Assembly: GCF_009766065.1 (NCBI RefSeq)
Contig: NZ_LMUE01000002.1
Span: 1,470,169-1,534,168 of the forward strand
Direction of reading: 5' to 3'
Length of the DNA: 64,000 nucleotides
DNA from: Dyella sp. S184
GTDB lineage: Bacteria > Pseudomonadota > Gammaproteobacteria > Xanthomonadales > Rhodanobacteraceae
Below the pieces are notes generated by a model. It made no database searches and had not been told where the DNA came from. It was given only the letters and a program-made list of their open reading frames with translations. The translations under genes and the position numbers were made by a program. Below, in pieces: positions 35,184-43,864 of the stretch. Every line of letters starts with the position of its first letter. Positions within the stretch are counted from its first letter, which is position 1.

Positions 35184-37127
35184 ATGTCATCCCCCGTTTC
35201 CGACAACGCCCCGGTCCCGTCCGGCTTTGGCGCACTCGCTCTGCACCCCGACGTTCTGCGCGTCCTGGCCGATGTCGGCTATGAATCGCCCTCGCCGATC
35301 CAGGCCGCCACGATCCCGCCACTGATGGAAGGCCGTGACGTGCTGGGCCAGGCGCAAACCGGCACCGGCAAGACCGCCGCGTTCGCGCTGCCGATCCTGT
35401 CGCGGATCAACCCACGCGCCGGCAAGCCGCAGGCGCTGGTGTTGGCGCCTACGCGCGAACTGGCGATCCAGGTCGCCGAAGCGTTCCAGCGCTACGCCGC
35501 ACACATCCCCGGTTTCCAGGTACTGCCGATCTACGGCGGCCAGAGTTACGGCCCGCAGTTGCACTCGCTCAAGCGCGGCGTGCACGTCGTGGTCGGCACG
35601 CCCGGTCGCGTGATCGACCACATGGACAAGGGCACGCTGGATCTGTCCGAACTGAAGTACCTGGTGCTCGACGAAGCCGACGAGATGCTGCGCATGGGCT
35701 TCATCGACGACGTCGAGAAGGTGCTGCAGGCAACGCCACCCGAGCGTCAGGTCGCGCTGTTTTCCGCGACCATGCCCAGCGTCATCCGCAAGATCGCACA
35801 GCGCCACCTGAAGGATCCGGTCGAGGTCACGATCAAGTCCTCCACCACCACCGCGCCGAACATTCGCCAGCGCTACTGGTTTGTCAGCGGCATGCACAAG
35901 CTCGATGCATTGACGCGCATCCTGGAAGCCGAACCGTTCGACGCGATGATCATCTTCGCGCGCACCAAGCAGGCTACCGAGGAACTGGCCGGCAAACTGC
36001 AGGCACGCGGCCTGGCCGCTGCCGCGATCAACGGTGATATCGCCCAGCCACAGCGCGAGCGCGTGATCCAGCAGCTGAAGGATGGCAAGTTGGACATCCT
36101 GGTCGCCACCGACGTGGCCGCGCGTGGCCTCGACGTGGATCGCATCAGCCACGTGTTCAATTACGACATTCCCTACGACACCGAAAGCTACGTGCACCGC
36201 ATTGGCCGTACCGGCCGCGCCGGCCGCGCCGGTGATGCGATCCTGTTCGTCAGCCCGCGCGAGCGCGGCATGCTGAACGCGATCGAGCGTGCCACCCGCC
36301 AGCCGATCGAGCAGATGCAGTTGCCGTCGGTCGAGGTAGTCAACGACGTGCGCATCGGCAAGTTCAAGCAGCGCATCAGCGACATGCTGGCGCAGGGCAA
36401 CCTCGGCCAGTTCCAGCAGCTGATCGAACAGTACGAGCAGGAGCACAACGTGCCGGCGCTCGAGATTGCCGCCGCACTGGCGCGCATCGCGCAGGGCGAT
36501 CAGCCGTTGCTGCTGGCACCGCCGCCGAAACGCGAGAAATACGAACCCGCCTCGCGCGAGCGCGTCGAGCGCGCGGCACCGCGCGAACGCACCAGCAGCG
36601 AGCGCCGTCCGTCGTTCGAGCGCGAGGGTGCGGCGAGCCGTCCCGCCCGCGAGGCCAGGCCGCATGAACATCGGCCACGCGAGCACGGCGCACAAGAGAA
36701 TGCGCCGCCGCGCGACTTCGGCCATCGCCCGGCACGCGCGCATGCCACCGAAGAAGGCAAGCGCACCTACCGCATCGAGGTAGGTCACGAGCACGGCGTG
36801 AAGCCAGGCAACATCGTCGGCGCGATCGCCAACGAAGCCGGACTGGAAAGCAGTTTCATCGGCCGCCTCAGCATCCGCGACCACTACAGCCTGATCGACC
36901 TGCCCGATGGCATGCCGAAGGAAGTGTTCGAGCATCTGAAGAAGGTCTGGGTGGTGCAGCAGCAATTGCGTATCCATGAGTGGGACGGCAACGACACCGA
37001 CGCCGGCAATGCCCCGCCAGCGCACAAGCCGGGCGGCTTCAAGAAGCCCGGCGGATTCAAACCCGGCGGCCCCAAGCCTGGGGGGTTCAAGCCGCGGCAC
37101 GGTGGTGGGAAACCGCCGCACAAGTAA
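35184..37127 (+). CDS. deaD: DEAD-box RNA helicase DeaD/CsdA
   Basis: Cold-shock RNA helicase acting in 50S ribosome assembly and mRNA turnover; 647 residues. Core motifs: SPIQAATIPPLMEG, AQTGTGKT, LDEADEM, SAT, HRIGRTGRAG; then a basic linker (about 450-530), a DbpA-type RNA-binding domain (RTYRIEVGHEHGVKPGNIVG, near 535-610) and a tail of GGFKPGG-like repeats. The start is the ATG giving MSSPVSDNAPVP, with GAGG seven bases upstream; codons further upstream lack homology. It diverges from fghA. Confidence 0.95.
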   Translation: MSSPVSDNAPVPSGFGALALHPDVLRVLADVGYESPSPIQAATIPPLMEGRDVLGQAQTGTGKTAAFALPILSRINPRAGKPQALVLAPTRELAIQVAEAFQRYAAHIPGFQVLPIYGGQSYGPQLHSLKRGVHVVVGTPGRVIDHMDKGTLDLSELKYLVLDEADEMLRMGFIDDVEKVLQATPPERQVALFSATMPSVIRKIAQRHLKDPVEVTIKSSTTTAPNIRQRYWFVSGMHKLDALTRILEAEPFDAMIIFARTKQATEELAGKLQARGLAAAAINGDIAQPQRERVIQQLKDGKLDILVATDVAARGLDVDRISHVFNYDIPYDTESYVHRIGRTGRAGRAGDAILFVSPRERGMLNAIERATRQPIEQMQLPSVEVVNDVRIGKFKQRISDMLAQGNLGQFQQLIEQYEQEHNVPALEIAAALARIAQGDQPLLLAPPPKREKYEPASRERVERAAPRERTSSERRPSFEREGAASRPAREARPHEHRPREHGAQENAPPRDFGHRPARAHATEEGKRTYRIEVGHEHGVKPGNIVGAIANEAGLESSFIGRLSIRDHYSLIDLPDGMPKEVFEHLKKVWVVQQQLRIHEWDGNDTDAGNAPPAHKPGGFKKPGGFKPGGPKPGGFKPRHGGGKPPHK

Positions 37128-37148
37128 TCCGCAAGCGTCCTGCCTGGA

Positions 37149-37173
37149 TTGCCCGGTCGTTTCGATCGGGCAA
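37149..37173. terminator. Hairpin after deaD
   Basis: TTGCCCGGTCG and CGATCGGGCAA form an 11-bp stem with one G-U pair around TTT, 21 bases past the deaD stop. No T-run follows, so termination is likely but not certain. Confidence 0.6.
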
Positions 37174-37253
37174 CAGCATGTTTCCAGCGCGCACTGCTGA
37201 AAAACTCATTGGCGCCCATACTTCATGGGTCACCTTCGTCAATGTGTAGCGCC

Positions 37254-38036
37254 ATGACCACCCTGCCCAGTCTGTACATCTCGCACGGCTCGCCGATGAC
37301 CGCGCTGCAACCCGGCCTCACCGGTGAGCGGCTGGCCGAGCTGGCCGCCGTGCTGCCGCGCCCGCGGGCGATCGTGATGGCCAGCGCGCACTGGCTGTCA
37401 CGGCGGCCACTGGTTGGCAGTTCGGCCGCTCTCGAGACCATCCATGATTTCGGTGGCTTTCCCGCTGTGCTGTATCAGCTGCGCTATCCGGCCCCTGGCG
37501 CGCCCGCACTGGCCGAGAGCGTCATGCAGTTGCTGGATCACGCGGGCCTGACGCCGATCGCCGATCCCGAACGCGGACTGGATCATGGCGCCTGGGTGCC
37601 GCTGCGCTTGCTGTATCCGGCGGCAGATATTCCGGTGGTGCCGATTTCGATCCAGCCCGAGCTCGGCCCAGCGCATCAGTACGCGCTGGGGCAGGCGCTG
37701 GCGCCATTGCGCGACGAGGGTGTGCTGGTGATCGGCTCAGGTAGCATCACCCACAACCTGCACGACCTACGCGCTGGCTACAGCGACGAACGGCAGGCGC
37801 CGTATGTGAAGCCGTTCATCGACTGGATCGAGCAGAAGCTTGCCGTCGGCGACATCGCTGCGTTGCTCGATTACCGCCGACAGGCACCGTTCGCCGAACG
37901 TGCGCATCCCACCGACGAACATCTGCTGCCGCTGTTCGTGGCGTTGGGCGCGGCCGGTGCAAAAGCCCATGCACAACGGATCGATGCAGGCATCGACATG
38001 GGCCTGCTGGCGATGGATATCTATCGGTTCGATTGA
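37254..38036 (+). CDS. ygiD: 4,5-DOPA-dioxygenase-like extradiol ring-cleavage protein (YgiD family)
   Basis: 260-residue LigB-type class III extradiol dioxygenase. Conserved segments: LYISHGSPM (metal His), ASAHWLSRRP, RGLDHGAWVPLRLLYPAADI, IGSGSITHNLHDL. YgiD acts on L-DOPA in vitro; the natural role is unsettled. The start ATG at MTTLPSLYIS is fixed by alignment. It stands in a region of single genes; no aromatic pathway is adjacent. Confidence 0.9.
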   Translation: MTTLPSLYISHGSPMTALQPGLTGERLAELAAVLPRPRAIVMASAHWLSRRPLVGSSAALETIHDFGGFPAVLYQLRYPAPGAPALAESVMQLLDHAGLTPIADPERGLDHGAWVPLRLLYPAADIPVVPISIQPELGPAHQYALGQALAPLRDEGVLVIGSGSITHNLHDLRAGYSDERQAPYVKPFIDWIEQKLAVGDIAALLDYRRQAPFAERAHPTDEHLLPLFVALGAAGAKAHAQRIDAGIDMGLLAMDIYRFD

Positions 38037-38061
38037 GCAGATATGACGCCGACAGCGGCGC

Positions 38062-38457
38062 TCAGGCGATCTGCGGCAGCGGCGTGTCGGTATCGAACGG
38101 CTCGAGCCAGTCCTGCGGCGTCAGCAGCGCCAACCCATGTGCAAGCCGTGCCTTGTCGCATTGCGGGCTGCTCGTGCCGAACTCCCACGATGGCTGCACT
38201 TCGCGGCATACCGACGGCCGCCGCGCATAGATGCCGCAATGCGCCGCCACACCGAGCGTGCCCTGCAGCGCCACGCAGCGTGGCTGCGCCTCATCGGTGC
38301 CGAGCATCACCAATCGGTGCGGATCCAGCTTCTCGGTGAGCTCCGGTGGCACGCATCCACCCAGCGATGCATCCGCCTCCGACCAGTGGAATGACACGCG
38401 GAAGAAGGCGCAGCAGACACCGCAACGCAGACAGGGATGTTTCATCAAGCTGACCAT
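38062..38457 (-). CDS. YkgJ-family cysteine-cluster protein
   Basis: 131 residues; N-terminal cluster CLRCGVCCAFF (Cys9, 12, 15, 16 from the chosen start) and further cysteines in AAHCGIYARRPSVCREV, the pattern of the zinc- or iron-binding YkgJ/UPF0153 family of unknown function. An ATG four codons later (38445) is also possible. Confidence 0.85.
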   Translation of the reverse strand: MVSLMKHPCLRCGVCCAFFRVSFHWSEADASLGGCVPPELTEKLDPHRLVMLGTDEAQPRCVALQGTLGVAAHCGIYARRPSVCREVQPSWEFGTSSPQCDKARLAHGLALLTPQDWLEPFDTDTPLPQIA

Positions 38458-38499
38458 GGCGCACCCCGAGGCACGCAGCCTGCGGAGTCTAGAGCGTAA

Positions 38500-38523
38500 A
38501 AGGCCGGCCATGTGGCAGGCCTT
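38500..38523 (-). terminator. Terminator of ypfJ
   Basis: On the minus strand AAGGCC and GGCCTT pair, with an inner GCCA/TGGC stem, and are followed by TTTTA. It lies just past the ypfJ stop. Confidence 0.7.
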
Positions 38524-38546
38524 ATCTTCACCAACGCCGAACTTTT

Positions 38547-39407
38547 CTACGGTTCGCCGGCAAACGTGTTGCACTGGTCCATGTCGCCGCTGCTGAAGCC
38601 GGTCTTGAACCACTTCACCCGCTGCGCCGAAGTGCCATGGGTGAACGTATCCGGCCGCACCCGTCCCTGCGCCTGCTGCTGCAAGGTGTCGTCACCGATA
38701 TGGCTGGCCGCGTTGAGTGCCGACTCGATATCACCGGGCTGCAGCCAGTTCAGATCCTTCTGGCTGTGGTTCGCCCACACGCCGGCATAGCAGTCCGCCT
38801 GCAGCTCCTGCCGCACGGACAGGCCATCTGCGCCATCCATCGGCTGCCCCTGGCGCTGCAACTGTTGGACCTTGTCGAACACGCCGGTCAGTTTCTGCAC
38901 GTGATGACCTACCTCATGCGCGATCACATAAGCGCGGGCGAAATCACCGGAAGAATGCAGCTCATCCTGCAGTTGCTGGAAGAACGCCACGTCCAGATAA
39001 ACCTTCTGATCACCCGGGCAGTAGAACGGTCCCACCGCGGTCGTGGCGCCACCACAGGCCGTGTTCACGCCACCGCTGAACAGGTGCAGCTTGGGATCGA
39101 CATAGGTCATCCCCTTCGCCTGAAAGATCTCGCCCCAGGTCTGCTCGGTCGAATGCAGGATCGCGCTGACAAACGCTTTCTGCTGTGGATCGATCTGCAC
39201 CGGCGCACTCTGCGCGGGCACGTTCGACTGGGTGCCACCCTGATTCAACAGTGCCAGCGGATTCTTGAAGAAGACCCAGCCCAGGATCGCCAGCACGATC
39301 AGCCCGCCCAGCCCCATGCGGCCGCCGCCGAAACCTCCACCTCCGCCACCACCGTTGCCACTGTCGACTTCGACGTTGTCGCTGCTGCCACCTTTCTGCC
39401 AATCCAT
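38547..39407 (-). CDS. ypfJ: YpfJ-like neutral zinc metallopeptidase
   Basis: 286 residues: Gly-rich N-terminus, one membrane helix (about 34-48), and an outward zinc-peptidase domain. The metal motif HEVGHH begins at His164; ADCYAG at about 208-213 fits the third-ligand region. The family (PF04228) is widespread but its substrate is unknown. Monocistronic, with its own terminator. Confidence 0.9.
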   Translation of the reverse strand: MDWQKGGSSDNVEVDSGNGGGGGGGFGGGRMGLGGLIVLAILGWVFFKNPLALLNQGGTQSNVPAQSAPVQIDPQQKAFVSAILHSTEQTWGEIFQAKGMTYVDPKLHLFSGGVNTACGGATTAVGPFYCPGDQKVYLDVAFFQQLQDELHSSGDFARAYVIAHEVGHHVQKLTGVFDKVQQLQRQGQPMDGADGLSVRQELQADCYAGVWANHSQKDLNWLQPGDIESALNAASHIGDDTLQQQAQGRVRPDTFTHGTSAQRVKWFKTGFSSGDMDQCNTFAGEP

Positions 39408-39527
39408 ACGCCCCTCGCAGATTGATGCACCTCGCCCCGGTGCCGCACCGCGACGATAGCGCCTCGACCGGGATCACGCCAACCGTGCGCTGCGGCTACA
39501 GTAGGCGATCTTTCCCGAGGATCCGCC

Positions 39528-39920
39528 ATGACCCATCTGCCTGCCCTGGTTACCCTGCTCACCGTCTTGCTGCTATTCGGCACCATGTGGGCCGTGGGCC
39601 ACGCCCGCAGCAAGTACAACATCAAGGCACCAGCGATCAGTGGCGACCCGGCGTTCGAACGCGCCTACCGAGTGCAGATGAATACGCTGGAAAGCACCGT
39701 CATGTTCCTGCCCACGCTGTGGCTGGCCGCCAGTTACGGCTTCAGTGGCTGGGCGGGCATAGCGGGACTGGTCTGGATCGTCGGGCGCGTGTGGTATGCG
39801 CTGGCCTATCTGCAGGATGCGGGCAAGCGTGGCCCTGGCTTTGCAGTCAGCATGATCGGCTGGGTGGCAGCGCTCGTGATGGCCGGCATCGGCGTCTTTC
39901 GCGTACTGGTGCTCGGCTGA
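39528..39920 (+). CDS. MAPEG-family membrane protein
   Basis: 130-residue four-helix inner-membrane protein. The motif YRVQMNTLESTVMFLP between helices 1 and 2 carries the Arg, Asn and Glu typical of membrane-associated glutathione and eicosanoid enzymes. It may have glutathione-transferase or peroxidase activity; not proven in bacteria of this group. GAGG lies near -10. Confidence 0.85.
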   Translation: MTHLPALVTLLTVLLLFGTMWAVGHARSKYNIKAPAISGDPAFERAYRVQMNTLESTVMFLPTLWLAASYGFSGWAGIAGLVWIVGRVWYALAYLQDAGKRGPGFAVSMIGWVAALVMAGIGVFRVLVLG

Positions 39921-39938
39921 CACGCTGCCACTTCGGGA

Positions 39939-40715
39939 TCAGACAAGCAGGCCAGGCGCCACCGCACTCAGTACCCACACGCGATGCGGTACCGCCATCG
40001 GTTCCACTGCATGGCGGGTAGCCAGCATCTTGGCCAGCTCGCTGTCGAAGCGCTGCACCTTGGCCTTGTCCAGCACCGCGCCGATGCCGGCGCAGGCGCG
40101 GATGCGGCCACGCCAGTCTGCGTGGCTGTAGGGCACATCGAGATCGAACGAATACGTGCGCAGGTCGGTGAAGCCGGCCTCGGCAACATCTTTCAGCCAC
40201 GCCGGGTACAGGCCACTGCCACTGTGCAGGGTCCAGCCGGGGTTGCAGGCAAGGATCAACCGCTCGGTGTCCTGCACCATGTTGCCGTTCAGCGGCAGCC
40301 AGTCGAAGTGTGCAATCACCAGTCGGCCGCCAGGTTTCAGCCAGCCGCGTGATAGCGCCGCCGTGCGCTGCCGCTCGAACCAGTGCCAGCATTGTCCGGC
40401 AGTGATCACGTCGAACGATGCCGGCGGGAAATCGGCATTCTCGACCCGCGCGCGTACCTGCTTCACCTGCACACCCGCCTTGCGATCGAGTTCGGCAGCC
40501 TCCGCCAGCAACGGGGCGGAATGATCCAGGGCGGTCACCTCGCAACCACGTATGGCCAATCCGCGGGCGACGGTACCTGTGCCGGTGCCCAGATCCAGCA
40601 CGTGGTTGCCCTTCTGCAGCGTGCCGTCAACAAACAGGCGCTCGAAGAAAGCGTCCGGAAAACCTGCGCGATGGCGCGCGTAATCACTGGCAGTCCTGCC
40701 AAAATCGATTGTCAT
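39939..40715 (-). CDS. Class I SAM-dependent methyltransferase, unknown substrate
   Basis: 258 residues; motif I HVLDLGTGTGTVARGLA and the QCWHWFERQRT segment found in the Methyltransf_11 group related to yeast Tmt1/trans-aconitate methyltransferase. The substrate is not indicated by context. It is convergent with the MAPEG gene. Confidence 0.82.
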   Translation of the reverse strand: MTIDFGRTASDYARHRAGFPDAFFERLFVDGTLQKGNHVLDLGTGTGTVARGLAIRGCEVTALDHSAPLLAEAAELDRKAGVQVKQVRARVENADFPPASFDVITAGQCWHWFERQRTAALSRGWLKPGGRLVIAHFDWLPLNGNMVQDTERLILACNPGWTLHSGSGLYPAWLKDVAEAGFTDLRTYSFDLDVPYSHADWRGRIRACAGIGAVLDKAKVQRFDSELAKMLATRHAVEPMAVPHRVWVLSAVAPGLLV

Positions 40716-40920
40716 CGATGTCCCCTGATCAGATCAGTGTCCCGATGTTACCGGGATGATCCGCCGCTGCAAGCCGCCGCCGGCAACGATGATTATCGTG
40801 ACAACCGTGCCGATCAGCCGATTGCGTCAGCAGTCAGCACCCAGCTAGCTTGGCTACGATGAACGTCGCGTGTGTCTTCTGGTCAAAGGAACTTCGCGCT
40901 CGCCCAGGATCAGCTTCACC

Positions 40921-41763
40921 ATGGATGCCATGTATACCGACACTTCTCTGCTGCCACCTGCGATACCGCCGGCACCACTCGTGTCGGCCGCCACCACGCG
41001 TGCGCCCAACCTGTGGACTGCGCTGGGATTGATCGTGCTGTATTTCGTCCTGCAGGCCTTCGGCAGCACCCTGCTCGCGCTGATCCTCGCTGTGACCCTG
41101 GGCTTCGTTCACCTGAACCAGGGTATGACCCAGGTCGGCAATGGCATCAACACCATGCTGGAACAACCTGGCATGCAGGCGTTGCTGGTAATGCTCACGC
41201 TGGGTCTGGCCGCGTCATCGATCCTGCTGCTGGCCCAGCGTCGCTGGTCACATCTTTGGTCGCTGGCACAGCCACCGGGATTCGGTTTCGTGAGGCCGTC
41301 ACGGCTGCTGTATATCGCGCTGGCCATCGTGGTCGGTGTGGCCGCACCGCTGCTTGGGGCACAGCTGACCCAGTTGTTCGCAAACGGACAGACAGTAAGC
41401 CAGGACATCCAGCAACTTGGCGCCAACACCCCGCTGGCATGGCGGATTCCTCTGGTGTTGATCGTGGTGAGCCTGGGGCCCGTGGTGGAGGAATTGCTGT
41501 TCCGCGGCGTGCTGCTGTCGACCCTGCTGCAACGCTGGGGGGCGGGCTGGGCGGTGGCGATCAGTTCGCTGATGTTTGCGCTGGTGCACCTGCCGGGCCT
41601 GCAATGGCAATGGTTCGGGCTACCGGACCTGCTGTTGCTGGCGTTGCTGCTGGCGTGGCTGCGGCTGCGCTCGAGATCGATCTGGCCAGGCGTGTTGGCC
41701 CACGGCATAAACAACCTGCTGGCGGTGGTGGCGTGGTTTGTGGTGGCGCACCTGTCCGGCTGA
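40921..41763 (+). CDS. CPBP-family intramembrane metalloprotease
   Basis: About 280 residues with six or more membrane helices. The CPBP (Abi/Rce1-like) motifs are all visible: EELLFRGVLL, then FALVHLPG, then GVLAHGINN, giving the Glu and His catalytic set. Bacterial members are mostly uncharacterised; some act in bacteriocin immunity. The ATG at 40921 is chosen by position relative to the first helix; an upstream GTG (40870) is open. Confidence 0.87.
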   Translation: MDAMYTDTSLLPPAIPPAPLVSAATTRAPNLWTALGLIVLYFVLQAFGSTLLALILAVTLGFVHLNQGMTQVGNGINTMLEQPGMQALLVMLTLGLAASSILLLAQRRWSHLWSLAQPPGFGFVRPSRLLYIALAIVVGVAAPLLGAQLTQLFANGQTVSQDIQQLGANTPLAWRIPLVLIVVSLGPVVEELLFRGVLLSTLLQRWGAGWAVAISSLMFALVHLPGLQWQWFGLPDLLLLALLLAWLRLRSRSIWPGVLAHGINNLLAVVAWFVVAHLSG

Positions 41764-41766
41764 AGC

Positions 41767-42384
41767 TCACGCCGCCGGTGCGTTGAAATCACGCAGCAGT
41801 CGCGCAGTCTCGAATACCGGCAAGCCCATTACGCCGGAATAGCTGCCCTGCAGATGCTCGACCAACGCCGCACCGCGCCCCTGGATCGCATATGCACCGG
41901 CCTTGCCGAACGGCTCGCCAGTGGCTACATAAGTGGCGACGGTCGACTCGTCCAACGGCGCGAAACGTACCTGCGATATGCACACCGCACACTCCTCGCG
42001 TGCGGCGCCGACCAGCCATACCACCGAGATCACCTCGTGCGTGCGACCGGACAGGCGGCGCAGCATCGCGGCAGCATCGTCCGCATCCTGCGGCTTGCCG
42101 AACACTTCGTCGTCCAGCACCACTTCGGTATCGGCGCCGAGCACGATGGCATCGCTGGCCCGATTCTGATTGGCCCGATTCTGATTGGCCTGATCCTGAT
42201 TGGCATGATCCAGACTGGCCAATCCGGCACATGCCTTGTCGCGCGCTACCCGGCTCACATAGTCGTGCGGCGACTCACCGCGCATGCGTTGCTCGAGCAC
42301 GTCGACATCGAGCACGCTGAAATCCACCCCGATCTGCTCCAGCAACTGGCGACGACGCGGCGACTGCGAGGCGAGATAAAGCAT
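41767..42384 (-). CDS. maf: Maf-type nucleoside triphosphate pyrophosphatase (YhdE type) with inserted repeat
   Basis: Hydrolyses dTTP/UTP or modified nucleotides to clean the pool; 205 residues. The signature [12 protein letters not shown] is at the N-terminus and VLGADTEVV precedes GKP. Between the [13 protein letters not shown] helix and that Asp motif sits an insert of repeated (A)NQxxA units, encoded by four 15-bp tandem repeats, which normal Maf proteins of about 190 residues lack. It is the last gene of the rsfS-rlmH-GNAT-maf group and converges with the CPBP gene. Confidence 0.93.
   Translation of the reverse strand: MLYLASQSPRRRQLLEQIGVDFSVLDVDVLEQRMRGESPHDYVSRVARDKACAGLASLDHANQDQANQNRANQNRASDAIVLGADTEVVLDDEVFGKPQDADDAAAMLRRLSGRTHEVISVVWLVGAAREECAVCISQVRFAPLDESTVATYVATGEPFGKAGAYAIQGRGAALVEHLQGSYSGVMGLPVFETARLLRDFNAPAA
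42157..42216. repeat. Four 15-bp tandem repeats inside maf
   Basis: GGCCCGATTCTGATT occurs exactly at 42157-42171 and 42172-42186, with two changes at 42187-42201 and more at 42202-42216. A 15-base unit keeps the reading frame and adds five residues per copy. Confidence 0.92.
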
Positions 42385-42426
42385 TCGGGATACCGGATCA
42401 GCAAGCAGTCACAAGCATAGCGGCGA

Positions 42427-42876
42427 TCAAAGCGTGAGGCCGTACTCGCAGAACTGCCGGTCGCGTTGCCAGCCGAGCGATTCGTACAAGGCCTGCGCCG
42501 GTGCGTTGTCCAGCGCGGTCGACAGCGAGAGGCTGGCTGCACCCAACGCCCGCGCATGTTCCGCCGCCGCCGTGAGCAGCGCCGCGGCTACCCCCTGCCG
42601 ACGTGCCGATGACACCACAAATAGGTCGTTGAGCAGCCACGTGCGTACAGTGCGCACCGAGGAAAACAGTGGATAGAGCTGGGTGAAGCCGAGTCCGCCG
42701 CCGTGTTCGTCGCGCGCCAGCAGGATCAGCGACTCGTGATGCCGGAAGCGTTCCGCCAGAAAGTCGTGCGCCCGCGCCAGATCAGCCGGCTGGCCATAGA
42801 ACTGGCGATAGCCGTCGAACAGCGGTGCCAGCGTGTCGAGGTCGAGAATCGTGGCTTGCCGGATCTGGAAGGACAT
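42427..42876 (-). CDS. GNAT-family N-acetyltransferase
   Basis: 149-residue acetyltransferase. Acetyl-CoA motif A is RRQGVAAALLTAA and motif B is ALYESLGW. The substrate is unknown. It sits between rlmH and maf in the ribosome-linked cluster, 30 bases from rlmH. Confidence 0.88.
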   Translation of the reverse strand: MSFQIRQATILDLDTLAPLFDGYRQFYGQPADLARAHDFLAERFRHHESLILLARDEHGGGLGFTQLYPLFSSVRTVRTWLLNDLFVVSSARRQGVAAALLTAAAEHARALGAASLSLSTALDNAPAQALYESLGWQRDRQFCEYGLTL

Positions 42877-42906
42877 GACGAGTGAGTTCCTTGGGCAGGT
42901 CAGTGA

Positions 42907-43377
42907 TCAGGCCCGATGATAAGGATGTCCGGCCATGATCGTGGTAGCACGATACAACTGCTCGGCCAGTACCAGCCGCACCAGCATGTGCGGCAGGGTC
43001 AGCGGGCCGAGTGACCAGCGCTGGTCGGCACGCGCCAGCACGTCGGCTGCGTGGCCGTCCGGACCACCGATCAGGAACGCCAGATCACGTCCAGCCATGC
43101 GCCAGCGCGCCAGTTGTTCGGCCAGCTCTTCGCTGGACCAGGTCTTGCCGCGCCCATCGAGCGCGACCACGTGGATGTCGTGTGGCAAGGCGGCGAGGAT
43201 CGCCGCGCCTTCGTCCTGGATCGCCCGCGCATCGTCGCGACCTTTGCCGCGAATACCGGGTTTCAGTTCGATCAGTTCCAGCGGCAGCTCGTGCGAGAGC
43301 CGCTTGCGGTATTCGGCGAAGCCCTCGGCGACCCAGCCAGGCATGCGTTCGCCGACGGCGATCAGGCGTGCGCGCAT
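42907..43377 (-). CDS. rlmH: 23S rRNA (pseudouridine1915-N3)-methyltransferase
   Basis: SPOUT enzyme that methylates pseudouridine 1915 in helix 69 on assembled 70S ribosomes. 156 residues with the knot segment LAFLIGGPDGH and C-terminal LTLPHMLVRLVLAEQLYRA. It starts 14 bases after rsfS, the usual order. Confidence 0.97.
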   Translation of the reverse strand: MRARLIAVGERMPGWVAEGFAEYRKRLSHELPLELIELKPGIRGKGRDDARAIQDEGAAILAALPHDIHVVALDGRGKTWSSEELAEQLARWRMAGRDLAFLIGGPDGHAADVLARADQRWSLGPLTLPHMLVRLVLAEQLYRATTIMAGHPYHRA

Positions 43378-43391
43378 GCCGAAGGTTCAGC

Positions 43392-43778
43392 TCAGCCGGC
43401 TTGCATGGTATCGACTTCGTGCCCGTGGTCGCCCACCGTCCACAACCGTTCCAGGCCATAGAACTCGCGGATGCGCGGCAGCATCACGTGGACGATCACG
43501 TCGCCCAGATCCACCAGTACCCATTCGCCTTCCAGCTCGCCTTCCACGCCCAGCGGCATCACGCCCGCCTTCTTGGCGAACTTGCTGACTTCGTCGGCGA
43601 TGGATTTGACGTGGCGTGCCGAGGTGCCGGAGGCGATGACCAGCAGATCGGCGATGGAGGTCTTGCCGCGAACGTCGATCTCGCGAACGTCCTTGGCTTT
43701 CAATTCTTCCAGCGCGTCGATGACGGACTTGCGCAGGGTGGCCGTGGTGACGGACTTGTTCGTACGGGCAGTACTCAA
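43392..43778 (-). CDS. rsfS: Ribosome silencing factor RsfS
   Basis: Binds L14 and keeps 50S subunits apart during starvation; 128 residues. Core: [49 protein letters not shown]. No ATG precedes the core; TTG at 43778 gives [10 protein letters not shown] with GAGG nine bases upstream and is the best start. The expected upstream gene nadD is 6.4 kb away instead of adjacent. Confidence 0.93.
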   Translation of the reverse strand: MSTARTNKSVTTATLRKSVIDALEELKAKDVREIDVRGKTSIADLLVIASGTSARHVKSIADEVSKFAKKAGVMPLGVEGELEGEWVLVDLGDVIVHVMLPRIREFYGLERLWTVGDHGHEVDTMQAG

Positions 43779-43825
43779 GAGGGGGAGCCTCAATGCGTGA
43801 TCGCAGCGCAAAATGGCGCGGGCGC

Positions 43826-43831
43826 AGTATA
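43826..43831 (-). promoter_or_regulatory. Candidate -10 element for rsfS
   Basis: On the minus strand TATACT lies 47 bases before the rsfS TTG start. TTGACG is nearby but only nine bases away, so a proper -35 is unclear. It would give rsfS its own promoter at the junction with the accessory block. Confidence 0.35.
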
Positions 43832-43864
43832 ACCGCCTGCCGTCAAGGGTGCTTCGGGCGCTCC

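Noticed and set aside
35187..37121. Long open frame of 644 codons antisense to deaD
   Set aside because: Shadow of a high-GC gene; no recognisable domains, while the plus-strand frame is a complete helicase.
40725..40737. Small palindrome CTGATC/GATCAG upstream of a methyltransferase gene
   Set aside because: Six-base arms are easily found by chance at this window size.
42157..42216. CRISPR array
   Set aside because: Contiguous 15-base units without spacers, inside a coding gene.
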